Positions 1-8,217 of a stretch of 64,000 nt of DNA are shown here, in pieces. The position numbers and the translations under genes are program-made. The DNA lies in NCBI RefSeq assembly GCF_001047375.1, contig NZ_LFVU01000027.1, forward strand, positions 401,657-465,656, written 5' to 3'. The DNA comes from Clostridium cylindrosporum DSM 605 (GTDB lineage Bacteria; Bacillota; Clostridia; Clostridiales; Caloramatoraceae). The notes under the pieces were generated by a model. That model had not been told where the DNA came from and searched no databases. It worked only from the letters and a program-made list of their open reading frames with translations. The number at the start of each line of letters is the position of its first letter. Positions within the stretch are counted from its first letter, which is position 1.

Positions 1-1283
1 AAAGTTATCTTGCAAAAAAAGGTTTTTCTAAGGATATTATGCTTAAAGCAGGTCTCATTATCAAAGGGAAAAATGCAACCTATGATAGATTTAGAAATAG
101 GGTTATGTTTCCAGTGTTTGACTATAGAGGTCGGGTAATTGGATTTGGAGGAAGAGTACTCGATGATACAAAGCCGAAATATTTAAATTCACCTGAAACT
201 GATATATTTCTTAAAGGAACTAATCTTTATGGTTTGAATTTTGCTATAAAAAATAAGGTTCCTGATAGTATCATTATAGTTGAAGGATATATGGATTGTA
301 TATCGCTGCATCAAGCTGGAATTACAAATGTAGTAGCATCCCTTGGAACGGCTCTTACAGAAAGTCAAGCTAAACTTATAAAAAAATATACGGAAAATGT
401 ATATGTTTGCTACGACTCAGATTCTGCAGGAAAAACTGCAACTTTGAAAGGTATGGATATTCTTCAAAATGTAGGATGTAATGTTAAAGTCATCAGTGTA
501 CCAGTTGGAAAGGACCCAGATGAATTTATAAAGTTAAATGGTGTGGATTCTTTTAATAATCTTATTAATAATGCACTTCCTATAATAGATTATAAGATTC
601 ACTTAGCAAGAGAAAAATATGATTTGAAAAACATGGAAGATTCTTTGAAGTTTACAAAAAGAGTAGCGTATATTTTAAGTTCACTAAATAGTGAAATAGA
701 AATTCAATACTATGGTAAAAAGATTGCTGAGGAAACAGGTATACCACAATCTAGTATTATAGAAGATATTAAAAAACTAAAGCGAAAAAATAATTATTAT
801 GCTAAAAATAATGAAGAAGAAAAAGAGAATAATGTTAGTAATTATAAAATTGAGCCAGCATTTAAAAAATCTGAACAAATGTTACTTACGCTTTGTCTTA
901 AATCCAAGGATTACTTCGAATATATTAAGGGAAGAATAAGTGTAGGAGAATTTATAACTCCATTTTATAAAATTGCAGCAGATTTTTTGTATAAAAGGTT
1001 AGAAAATGAAGAAAAAATAATTCCTAACAGTCTTTTAGGGAATTTTAGCACGAGTTATGAAATAAGTGAAGTATCGTTAATCTTTAATAAAGTTGTTCCA
1101 AATGATATAAGTACAGATTTAATAGATGATTATATTAAGGTAATAAAAAAGCATAATATTGAAGATAAAATCAAAAGTATTAAAATTCAAATTAAAAAAT
1201 ATGAAAAAAATGGCGAGAAACAAAAGTCTTTAGAGCTTTTCAATAAATTGATTTTACTTCAAAGGCAGCTTGATACGCTATAG
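1..1283 (+). CDS. dnaG: DNA primase DnaG, 5' end cut off by the window
   Basis: This is the C-terminal 426 residues of bacterial primase, which makes RNA primers for the replication fork. The reading frame is open from base 3, so the ATG at 39 is internal and not the start. The fragment covers the end of the catalytic core, with the Toprim motifs VEGYMD (about 279-296) and YDSDSAGK (about 411-434) that bind catalytic metal. After them comes the C-terminal helicase-interaction region. Full-length DnaG is about 600 residues, so the N-terminal zinc-binding domain lies outside the window. It sits 24 bases ahead of rpoD, the classic dnaG-rpoD macromolecular synthesis pair of Firmicutes, and is probably co-transcribed with it. 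Family assignment is certain. Confidence 0.97.
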   Translation, partial: SYLAKKGFSKDIMLKAGLIIKGKNATYDRFRNRVMFPVFDYRGRVIGFGGRVLDDTKPKYLNSPETDIFLKGTNLYGLNFAIKNKVPDSIIIVEGYMDCISLHQAGITNVVASLGTALTESQAKLIKKYTENVYVCYDSDSAGKTATLKGMDILQNVGCNVKVISVPVGKDPDEFIKLNGVDSFNNLINNALPIIDYKIHLAREKYDLKNMEDSLKFTKRVAYILSSLNSEIEIQYYGKKIAEETGIPQSSIIEDIKKLKRKNNYYAKNNEEEKENNVSNYKIEPAFKKSEQMLLTLCLKSKDYFEYIKGRISVGEFITPFYKIAADFLYKRLENEEKIIPNSLLGNFSTSYEISEVSLIFNKVVPNDISTDLIDDYIKVIKKHNIEDKIKSIKIQIKKYEKNGEKQKSLELFNKLILLQRQLDTL

Positions 1284-1307
1284 CAGTTTTGAAAGGAGGT
1301 TGCTCAC

Positions 1308-2387
1308 TTGAAAAAGGACGTAAAAAATATAGGTGCGGAAAAAGCCATAGTGATGCAATTAATGGATAAAGGAAAAAAATCAGGTGTTTTAACATATAAG
1401 GAAATTATGGATATATTAGAAGATGTAGAACTTGCACCTGATCAAATAGAAAAAGTATATGAAATATTAGAATCCTTCGGAATAGAGGTTATTAATGATG
1501 GAGATGAGTTTAATTCTGAGCAGCTACTAGAAGATGACCTATCTATTCCAGAAGGAATTAGTATAGATGACCCTGTTAGAATGTATTTGAAGGAAATCGG
1601 AAAGGTACCACTTCTTTCAGCTGATGAGGAAACAAATTTAGCTCAACGAATAGAAGATGGAGATCAAGAGGCTAAGAAAAAGCTTGCAGAGGCAAACCTT
1701 AGACTTGTTGTAAGTATAGCGAAAAGATATGTAGGAAGAGGAATGCTATTTTTAGATTTAATACAAGAAGGTAATTTAGGTCTTTTAAAAGCAGTTGAGA
1801 AATTTGACTACAGAAAAGGTTATAAGTTTTCCACATATGCAACATGGTGGATTAGACAGGCAATTACAAGGGCTATAGCAGATCAAGCAAGAACAATTAG
1901 AATACCTGTTCATATGGTTGAAACGATAAATAAGTTAATAAGAATTGAAAGACAATTACTTCAAGACCTTGGACGAAATCCTTCACCTGAGGAAGTTGCT
2001 AAGGAAATGAACATGGAAGTTGAAAAGGTTCGAGAAATTATGAAGATAGCTCAAGAGCCTGTATCTCTTGAAACTCCAATCGGAGAAGAAGAAGATAGTC
2101 ATCTTGGAGATTTTATACCAGATGAAGATGCGCTGGCTCCTGCAGAGGCTGCTGCATATACAATGCTTAAAGAACAATTAATGGAAGTTTTAGATACATT
2201 AACTCCAAGGGAAGAAAAGGTTCTAAGACTTAGATTTGGTCTTGATGATGGTAGAGCAAGAACTCTTGAAGAAGTAGGTAAGGAATTTAAAGTTACTAGA
2301 GAGAGAATAAGACAAATAGAAGCCAAGGCTCTTAGAAAACTTAAGCATCCAACTAGAAGTAAAAAGCTTAAGGATTATTTAGACTAA
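1308..2387 (+). CDS. rpoD: Primary RNA polymerase sigma factor RpoD (SigA)
   Basis: This is the housekeeping sigma factor that directs RNA polymerase to -35/-10 promoters. At 359 residues it matches the short Gram-positive SigA form. An N-terminal region 1.1-like segment (about 1-80) is followed by [11 protein letters not shown] (region 1.2). Region 2 holds [19 protein letters not shown] and the [14 protein letters not shown] -10 recognition and melting helix. The C-terminal region 4 helix-turn-helix includes [20 protein letters not shown]. The TTG start at 1308 is chosen because an excellent Shine-Dalgarno (AAAGGAGGT, 1292-1300) lies 7 bases upstream. It follows dnaG closely and ends in a strong terminator. 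Confidence 0.98.
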   Translation: MKKDVKNIGAEKAIVMQLMDKGKKSGVLTYKEIMDILEDVELAPDQIEKVYEILESFGIEVINDGDEFNSEQLLEDDLSIPEGISIDDPVRMYLKEIGKVPLLSADEETNLAQRIEDGDQEAKKKLAEANLRLVVSIAKRYVGRGMLFLDLIQEGNLGLLKAVEKFDYRKGYKFSTYATWWIRQAITRAIADQARTIRIPVHMVETINKLIRIERQLLQDLGRNPSPEEVAKEMNMEVEKVREIMKIAQEPVSLETPIGEEEDSHLGDFIPDEDALAPAEAAAYTMLKEQLMEVLDTLTPREEKVLRLRFGLDDGRARTLEEVGKEFKVTRERIRQIEAKALRKLKHPTRSKKLKDYLD

Positions 2388-2390
2388 TAC

Positions 2391-2421
2391 AAAAACCTAC
2401 ACTGTTATGTGTAGGTTTTTT
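2391..2421 (+). terminator. Rho-independent terminator of dnaG-rpoD
   Basis: A 12-bp stem (AAAAACCTACAC / GTGTAGGTTTTT) with a 6-base loop is followed by a T run, directly after the rpoD stop codon. Confidence 0.93.
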
Positions 2422-2447
2422 CAAAGAAATTTTTAAGGGAGAATTGT

Positions 2448-3167
2448 ATGAATACAGTTTTATTTGATTTAGATGGTACACTTTTAAATATTAATACAGA
2501 TGAATTTATGAAAGCTTATATGAAAAAACTATATCCACGATTAAAAGATACTTTTACTTCTGAAGAATTTAATAAATATATGAATGAGTCTATAATGGCT
2601 GCAATACTTAGTGAAGATGAAAGTAAAACTAACGAAGAGGTTTTTATTGAGGTATTTGCTAGTATTTCAGGTAAGGACATAAACAAGGTATATAAACATA
2701 TTACTGAATTTTATTCTGCTGAATATACTACCATCGAAGGTATGTATTCGAAATCAAAGTACATGATAAAGTCTGTAGATGTATTGAAAAGAAAAGGATA
2801 TAATTTAGTAGTTGCAACTAACCCGTTATTTCCCCATATTGCTTTAGCTAAAAGAGTAGAATGGGCTGGACTTAATCCAAAAGACTTTAAGTTTATAACA
2901 TCAATTGAAAAAATGAAATTTTGCAAACCAAGTCCTAAATACTATTCTCAAATACTAGAGATTATATGTAAAGAAGCTAGTGAATGTTTAATGGTTGGAA
3001 ATGATGTTCAGGAAGACTTAGTTGCATCAACCATAGGAATAAGAACATATCTTGTAACTAATAATATATTAAATAGAACCAGAGAACAACCGAGTGCTCA
3101 TAGAATATCAGATGCTAAAGGATTTTATAAGTTTGTAAAGGCGCTACCTATTATAAATAAAATCTAA
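2448..3167 (+). CDS. HAD superfamily hydrolase (phosphatase-like)
   Basis: This 239-residue haloacid-dehalogenase-fold protein probably removes phosphate from a small metabolite. Motif I FDLDGT (D7 nucleophile, D9 acid/base) is at the N terminus. Motif II is probably VVATNP near residue 125. A lysine with KPSPKYY serves as motif III, and the acidic motif IV is MVGNDVQEDL near residue 185. The helical cap between motifs I and II identifies a subfamily I enzyme. The substrate cannot be read from the sequence. A good ribosome site (AAGGGAG) precedes the ATG. trmK follows after 10 bases, so the gene is probably transcribed with trmK and the Nif3 gene. Confidence 0.85.
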   Translation: MNTVLFDLDGTLLNINTDEFMKAYMKKLYPRLKDTFTSEEFNKYMNESIMAAILSEDESKTNEEVFIEVFASISGKDINKVYKHITEFYSAEYTTIEGMYSKSKYMIKSVDVLKRKGYNLVVATNPLFPHIALAKRVEWAGLNPKDFKFITSIEKMKFCKPSPKYYSQILEIICKEASECLMVGNDVQEDLVASTIGIRTYLVTNNILNRTREQPSAHRISDAKGFYKFVKALPIINKI

Positions 3168-3177
3168 GGAGGAAAAC

Positions 3178-3867
3178 ATGAATTTATCCATAAGGCTTAA
3201 AGCAATAGTTGATTTAATAGATGAAAAGGCATCGGTTGCAGACATTGGAACGGATCACGGGTATATACCAATTTACTTAATGGAAAATAAATTAGCTAGT
3301 AAAGTTATAGCGAGTGATATCAATAAAGGGCCTATCGATATAGCTATTAAAAATTTAAAGGAACATAACATAACATTAGGAGTTGAAACAAGATTAGGTC
3401 CAGGCCTTAAAACCTTGTCAAAAGGAGAAGTTGATGTAGCAATTATTGCAGGTATGGGGGGGAATCTAATAGCAAGTATTTTAGAGGATTCAATAGATAT
3501 TGCTAAGGAATTTAACTATATAATTCTCCAACCAGCACAGCATCAGGAGGTATTAAGAAAGTATTTGTATGAGAGTGGTTTTAAAATCATAACTGAAAAA
3601 GTAGTTTTTGACTCTGACAAATATTATCATACTATGAAAGTAACAAAGGGTAATGATACTCAATATGAAAATGAAGTTCATTATTATACTGGAAGAGGAG
3701 AACTTAATACTAGGAGTAATGATTTCAAAGGATATATTAATGAAAAAATAAAAAGTATGGAGAAAATTATAAAGTATACAGCTAAAAGTGAAGATAAAAG
3801 TAGATATGAATATCTTTCAAATCTTATAAAAGAGTTTAAAGAGGTGAAAAGAGAATATGATCTGTAA
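3178..3867 (+). CDS. trmK: tRNA (adenine(22)-N1)-methyltransferase TrmK
   Basis: TrmK is an S-adenosylmethionine-dependent enzyme that makes m1A22 in tRNA. The SAM-binding motif ADIGTDHGYIPIYL spans about residues 21-34, and the family signature IIAGMGGNLI lies near residues 88-97. It is followed by ILQPAQ, the catalytic-site region of this family. The C-terminal 60 residues are charged and helical, as in other TrmK proteins. The 229-residue length is normal. The strong site AAGGAGG lies 5-6 bases before the ATG. Its end overlaps the start of the next gene by 11 bases. The trmK-nif3 pair downstream of rpoD is conserved in Firmicutes, which supports the call. Confidence 0.93.
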   Translation: MNLSIRLKAIVDLIDEKASVADIGTDHGYIPIYLMENKLASKVIASDINKGPIDIAIKNLKEHNITLGVETRLGPGLKTLSKGEVDVAIIAGMGGNLIASILEDSIDIAKEFNYIILQPAQHQEVLRKYLYESGFKIITEKVVFDSDKYYHTMKVTKGNDTQYENEVHYYTGRGELNTRSNDFKGYINEKIKSMEKIIKYTAKSEDKSRYEYLSNLIKEFKEVKREYDL

Positions 3868-4951
3868 AGACCTATGTAATTTAATAGAAAAAAAGTTCCC
3901 TTTAAACCTCGCAGAGGATTATGATAACGTTGGTATGCTTCTTGGGAGAAAAGATAAAGATATTAAAAAAGTTTTAGTAGCTTTAGAAGTAACTGAAAAA
4001 GTAATTGATGAAGCAATTGATAATGAAATAGATTTAATTATAACCCATCATCCTCTTATTTTTAAGCCTTTAAAAAAAATAACAGACTCATCATATATAG
4101 AAAATATGATTTTGAAATTAATAGAAAACAAGATAGGATTATATTCACTGCATACTAATTTCGACACTGCTAGTGGGGGTATGAATGATATATTATGTGA
4201 CAAACTAGGGTTAGTTGACACTGGATTATTATGTAAGAATAAATTTTTAAACCTCTATAAAGTCGTTGTATATGTTCCTAAGGGATATGAAGATAAAGTG
4301 AGAGATAAGATGATGAATTCAGGCGCAGGGCATATAGGGGAATATAGTCATTGTTCCTTCAATACAGAAGGTATAGGAACATTTAAGCCATTAGATGGAA
4401 CTAATCCATTTATAGGGGAAGCAGGTATCTTAGAAAGGGTAGAAGAAATAAAGATTGAAACAATAGTACCTGAGGACAAACTAAATTGTTTAGTATCCCA
4501 AATGATATCTGCACATCCATATGAAGAGGTTGCTTATGATATATATCCATTGAAAAATAAGATAGATTACGGAATAGGTAGAAGTGGTTACTTAAAGAAT
4601 AAAATGAACTTTATTGAGTTTTGTAATTTTATAAAGGAAAAATTTAAACTCGATAATATAATAGTATCAGGAGACTTTGAAAAAACTATCAGGAAGATTG
4701 CTGTGGTTGGAGGAAGTGGTTCAGACTTATTAACTGCAGCTTTAAAAAGCGGTTGTGACTGTTTAGTAACAGGGGATGTTAAACACCATAGTGCACTGGA
4801 TTATTCAAATATGGGAATTAATATTATTGATTTAACACACTATGGTTCAGAAATTGTTTTCAAAGAAAGTTTTAAGGATTTCTTAGAAAAGGAAACAAAC
4901 TTGAATATAGTTTTAAGTTCAGAGGATAAGAATCCTTTGAAAATAGTATAA
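3857..4951 (+). CDS. Nif3-like dinuclear metal centre protein (YqfO type)
   Basis: This is a Nif3/DUF34 family protein of 364 residues, the long YqfO form with an inserted PII-like domain in the middle (about 125-230). Metal-binding residues are visible: ITHHP (H64, H65), SLHTNFD (H99, D103), and near the C terminus a TGDVKHHSALD segment with LTHYGSE. The family forms hexameric toroids with two metals per subunit. Its biochemical role is not settled; GTP cyclohydrolase-like and metal-insertion roles have been proposed. It overlaps trmK by 11 bases, and this coupling is conserved in many Firmicutes, which hints at a role connected with tRNA or with handling of a shared metabolite. Confidence 0.9.
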   Translation: MICKDLCNLIEKKFPLNLAEDYDNVGMLLGRKDKDIKKVLVALEVTEKVIDEAIDNEIDLIITHHPLIFKPLKKITDSSYIENMILKLIENKIGLYSLHTNFDTASGGMNDILCDKLGLVDTGLLCKNKFLNLYKVVVYVPKGYEDKVRDKMMNSGAGHIGEYSHCSFNTEGIGTFKPLDGTNPFIGEAGILERVEEIKIETIVPEDKLNCLVSQMISAHPYEEVAYDIYPLKNKIDYGIGRSGYLKNKMNFIEFCNFIKEKFKLDNIIVSGDFEKTIRKIAVVGGSGSDLLTAALKSGCDCLVTGDVKHHSALDYSNMGINIIDLTHYGSEIVFKESFKDFLEKETNLNIVLSSEDKNPLKIV

Positions 4952-5024
4952 TATTATGTTTACAAAATCAAAAGCATATGTTAAACTTTAAAGGTATCAT
5001 ATAAACAATAAATTGTAATTAAAT

Positions 5025-5364
5025 ATTGAGTAAGCTGAGTGATCGCTGCCTCGAAAGAGGGAGAGGAAAGTCCGAGCTCCATAGGGCAGGGTGCTGGGTA
5101 ATACCCAGTGGAGGTGACTCTAAGGATAGTGCAACAGAGATATACCGCCTATTTAATAGGTAAGGGTGGAAAGGTGAGGTAAGAGCTCACCAGCAATTAG
5201 GCGACTAATTGGCTATGTAAACCCCACTTGGAGCAAGACCGAATAGAGGAGCATTATGTGTTTGCCCGACACGCTCCCGGGTAGTGTCGCTTGAGCCATC
5301 TGGTAACAGCTGGCCTAGATAGATGATCATTCAAGACAGAACTCGGCTTATAGGCTTACTCAAT
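5025..5364 (+). ncRNA. rnpB: RNase P RNA, bacterial type
   Basis: This is the catalytic RNA of RNase P, which matures tRNA 5' ends. The hallmark conserved blocks are present: GAGGAAAGTCCGAGCTCC near 5060-5080 (CR-I), GGTAAGGGTGGAAAGGTG in the middle, GGAGCAAGACCGAATAG near 5230, and ACAGAACTCGGCTTATAGG at the 3' end (CR-V). Helix P1 can be traced as a 12-bp pairing between 5025-5036 and 5353-5364, which sets the boundaries. Length is about 340 nucleotides. The overall pattern looks like the ancestral class A rather than the Bacillus class B. It follows the Nif3 gene and is closed by its own terminator. Confidence 0.96.
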
Positions 5365-5377
5365 TAAATTGACTTTT

Positions 5378-5402
5378 ACACTAGGTATTCCTAGTGTTTT
5401 TT
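5378..5402 (+). terminator. Rho-independent terminator of rnpB
   Basis: ACACTAGG / CCTAGTGT stem with a TATT loop and a T6 tail, 13 bases beyond the rnpB P1 helix. Confidence 0.92.
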
Positions 5403-5423
5403 ATATTTTAAATATTAATTGTG

Positions 5424-5450
5424 TTGAAAGATAATTGATTTAACTATAAT
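5424..5450 (+). promoter_or_regulatory. Candidate sigma-A promoter of the lipoprotein gene
   Basis: TTGAAA (5424-5429) and a perfect TATAAT (5445-5450) are separated by 15 bases, shorter than the usual 17. The position fits a transcript for the gene starting at 5502. Confidence 0.45.
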
Positions 5451-5501
5451 ATAGTTATTATTAGGTTTTAATTTAATAAGTAGCTAGGAAGGAAGAAGGT
5501 A

Positions 5502-6164
5502 ATGGAGCTTATAAATAATGTATTTATTAAGAAATTCTTTAGAGTAGTTTTGATTTTTACTTTATTTGTTGTAGTAATTATGGGTTTATCAGCTTGTACA
5601 AAAAATCAAGATAAGGAAGTACAAACTTCATCAAAGAAAGAGCCATACACAATTGTAAAAAAAGATGATATTTCCTTGGATAAAATTAAAAGATATGTTT
5701 ATACTGTTGTTATAAACAGTGAAGCTAAGAAAAGTGAGCTTGAAAAAATAGCTAATGAGATTATAGAAAAGGCAAAAAGTGAGGGAGCCTTTAATGGAAT
5801 TCAAATACTAATGTATGATGGAGAGTATGCAGCATTAGGAGATGAACCCCCTTCACTTGGCAAGTATACATATGCTCCAGAGGGAGACTTTGCAAAAGCC
5901 ATGGATATAAATGCTGGTGATTATAGTAATATGAAGTCTTTAAATGAGTTAAAGGAAGCAAATTGGAAACTAAGACCATCAGAAGACACTCAAAAGATAA
6001 TTTCTATGTATAATGAACTTTTTAAGAAAGAATCTGAGAAAAATTCTGAGGGTATAATTAATGAAGAAGATATTAGAAATAAAACCGCAGAACTTATGGG
6101 AATAAGTGTTCAAGATGTAGATGATGCTTTGGTAAAGCTTGATGAGTGGATATGGCATGAATAA
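5502..6164 (+). CDS. Uncharacterised lipoprotein
   Basis: I do not recognise a named family for this 220-residue protein. It has a basic N terminus (KKFFR), a hydrophobic stretch at about 14-28 and a lipobox LSAC with the lipidated cysteine at position 32, so it should be anchored to the outer face of the membrane. The mature part starts with a charged linker. A folded region at about 60-155 contains KRYVYTVVI and a TYAPEGDFAKA segment; the C terminus is helical and acidic. It stands alone between rnpB and a deacetylase gene, with its own promoter-like site and terminator. The ATG is preceded by GGAAGGAAGAAGG. Function unknown. Confidence 0.8.
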   Translation: MELINNVFIKKFFRVVLIFTLFVVVIMGLSACTKNQDKEVQTSSKKEPYTIVKKDDISLDKIKRYVYTVVINSEAKKSELEKIANEIIEKAKSEGAFNGIQILMYDGEYAALGDEPPSLGKYTYAPEGDFAKAMDINAGDYSNMKSLNELKEANWKLRPSEDTQKIISMYNELFKKESEKNSEGIINEEDIRNKTAELMGISVQDVDDALVKLDEWIWHE

Positions 6165-6189
6165 GACCTATTTTATAGGTCTTTTTTTA
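6163..6189 (+). terminator. Terminator overlapping the lipoprotein stop codon
   Basis: AAGACCTAT / ATAGGTCTT stem with a short TTT loop and a T run; its first bases are part of the TAA stop codon (6162-6164). Confidence 0.93.
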
Positions 6190-6438
6190 TTTATAAAAAT
6201 ATAATATCATTTGATTTAGGATTATGCTTGGAATAGTTTTTATTATTCTGCCATATGTTATAGGGAATATGGACTTGGGATAATAAATTTGGATTATTGT
6301 TATATATAAAAGGGCATAAAATTTTTATGAAATGTGACAAATTAACCCTTAATTTTTAAAATGTAACTCAATTTTAATTTTTCTTCTGTCATATGTGATA
6401 TTATGGAGGTATAGACATATTATAGAGGGGTGTACTAC

Positions 6439-7299
6439 ATGAAAATCAAAAAAATGATAATGTTAGAACTTATATTGATTGTTTTTTTATCCTTACTCTT
6501 TGTATCATGTGGATCAGGTGTAAAGGAAGTATCTACATCGAATACAGTCGATGGAAATGCAAAGGATTTACCTAATAAAGATGTTCTGTTAAAGGAAGAG
6601 AAACAAGTAAAGAAATCATATGATAAAAATCAAAAGGTGGCTTTTTTAACATTTGATGATGGACCAAGTAAAAATACAGAGAAAATTTTGGACATACTTA
6701 AAAAAGAAGATGCAAAAGCTACATTTTTTGTAATTGGACAAGATTCAGATTTTGCTAAAAGTATGTACCAAAGAATAGTTAATGAAGGACACACTATTGC
6801 TAACCATACATATTCACATTCATATAAAAATATATATAAATCTCAAGAGGCATTTATTCAGGATGTAGAAAAATTAAATGAATATATATATTCTATTACA
6901 GGAGTTAAAACGGATGTTATAAGGTTTCCGGGAGGATCTAATAATCATGTAAATAGGAAGTATTCAGGTAGTTCAGATAATGGTTTTATGGAAGGTTTAG
7001 GGGATAGAGTTGAAACTGAAGGATATGCTTATTTTGACTGGACTGTTGATTCTACAGATGCATCAAAATTAAGACAATCTGTAGAAAGGATAGTATCAGC
7101 TACTATATCAGAATCATTAAGACAAAAATATCCTATAGTGCTATTCCATGATGCACCAGCTAAAACTACAACAGTAGAGGCACTGCCACAAATAATACAA
7201 GAACTTAAGAAAAATGGATATAAAATAGATAGTTTATCTAAGGATAGCCCTGTTAATTCAAGGTTTCTAAAAAAAGAATATGGTGAAATACTTAAGTAA
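6439..7299 (+). CDS. Polysaccharide deacetylase (NodB domain) lipoprotein
   Basis: This is a carbohydrate esterase family 4 enzyme, likely a peptidoglycan N-deacetylase working outside the cell. The 286-residue protein begins with a lipoprotein signal (hydrophobic 8-22, lipobox FVSC with C24). The NodB domain follows: TFDDGP (D73 and D74, motif 1), HTYSH (H123 and H127, metal-binding motif 2), RFPGG (162-166, motif 3), then a tryptophan-containing DWTVD motif 4 and LFHD motif 5. All key residues are present. The ATG at 6439 is preferred to an in-frame GTG at 6430, because the GTG overlaps the ribosome site AGAGGGG (6424-6430), which lies 8 bases before the ATG. Monocistronic. Confidence 0.9.
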   Translation: MKIKKMIMLELILIVFLSLLFVSCGSGVKEVSTSNTVDGNAKDLPNKDVLLKEEKQVKKSYDKNQKVAFLTFDDGPSKNTEKILDILKKEDAKATFFVIGQDSDFAKSMYQRIVNEGHTIANHTYSHSYKNIYKSQEAFIQDVEKLNEYIYSITGVKTDVIRFPGGSNNHVNRKYSGSSDNGFMEGLGDRVETEGYAYFDWTVDSTDASKLRQSVERIVSATISESLRQKYPIVLFHDAPAKTTTVEALPQIIQELKKNGYKIDSLSKDSPVNSRFLKKEYGEILK

Positions 7300-7314
7300 T
7301 AGTATAATACTTAT

Positions 7315-7357
7315 AAGGCTAAGAATAGAAAGTGATACTCCTAATCTTAGTCTTTTT
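7315..7357 (+). terminator. Probable terminator of the deacetylase gene
   Basis: GGCTAAGA / TCTTAGTC stem (one G-T pair) with a long, about 20-base loop and a T5 tail. Confidence 0.6.
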
Positions 7358-7440
7358 ACATGCTAAAATACTATTTTGAAGGAAAATGTATATTGCAGTA
7401 GAAAATATTAAGTTATAGTAAAAGATAAAAGGAGAATAGT

Positions 7441-8037
7441 ATGGGAAAATTTTATGCTGTTAGGAAAGGTAGAGAAACAGGTATATTTAATACATGGAAT
7501 GAATGTCAAGAAAAGATAAAGGGGTTTTCAGGAGCAGAATATAAAAGTTTTAAGAGTATAGAGGAGGCAAAAGAATATATAAATCAGAACCATAAAGTAG
7601 ATTTTGATACTAATGAAGATTTTGTTGTAGCATATGTTGATGGTAGTTATGAGGATTCAATAAAAAAGTATGGTTCAGGTGTACTTTTGTTGAAGGAAGG
7701 AACTATAATTAAAGAAGAAAGTTTTGGGGGAGACGAGGAAGAGTTAGTCTCTATGAGAAATGTGGCAGGTGAAATAAAAGCCGCAGAGTTTGCAATGAAT
7801 TATTGTATAGATAACGGCTATAATAGATTGATTATTTACTATGACTATGCAGGAATTGAAAATTGGTGTACAGGCTCATGGAAGGCAGGAAAAGAAGGTA
7901 CAATTAAATATAAAGAAAATTATAATAACATGTTAAGTAAAGGCTTAAAAGTACAGTTTAGGAAGGTTAAAGCCCATTCTGGTGATAAATTTAATGATAT
8001 GGCAGACCTTCTAGCTAAAAAGGGAGTTATAAGCTAG
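7441..8037 (+). CDS. Ribonuclease H with N-terminal viroplasmin-type domain
   Basis: This is a 198-residue RNase HI-like nuclease that cuts the RNA strand of RNA-DNA hybrids. Residues about 3-46 form the small viroplasmin-like domain (KFYAVRKGRETGIF, FKSIEEAKEYI), which binds hybrids in eukaryotic RNase H1. The catalytic domain (about 61-198) shows AYVDGSY (D67), GEIKAAEFA (E111), YYDYAGIENW (D135), AHSGD (H179) and the final acidic ADLLAKK (D189), so the DEDD set looks complete. The fused architecture is common in clostridia. It has a good ribosome site (AAAGGAG) and stands alone, followed by a very large hairpin. Confidence 0.9.
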   Translation: MGKFYAVRKGRETGIFNTWNECQEKIKGFSGAEYKSFKSIEEAKEYINQNHKVDFDTNEDFVVAYVDGSYEDSIKKYGSGVLLLKEGTIIKEESFGGDEEELVSMRNVAGEIKAAEFAMNYCIDNGYNRLIIYYDYAGIENWCTGSWKAGKEGTIKYKENYNNMLSKGLKVQFRKVKAHSGDKFNDMADLLAKKGVIS

Positions 8038-8041
8038 TATT

Positions 8042-8118
8042 TAAATATGTAAACCCATATAAAAAAATTACTTTAGAAGATAACTAAAGTAATTTTTTTA
8101 TATGGGTTTACATATTTA
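8042..8118. repeat. Perfect 35-bp inverted repeat, terminator-like but oversized
   Basis: Bases 8042-8076 and 8084-8118 are exact reverse complements around the 7-base loop AAGATAA. The inner part (A7, a short stem, then T7) is a normal bidirectional terminator. The outer 20 or so base pairs, with the core ATGTAAACCCATAT, go well beyond what termination needs. It lies 5 bases after the RNase H stop codon. Confidence 0.85.
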
Positions 8119-8217
8119 TAGAGTAGAACAATTTTAAAGGGTGGAATTTAGTAAATTTATAAATCTTATAATAACTAAAGAAATATTAAATTAAGATTTC
8201 AGGAAAAGGTGATAATA

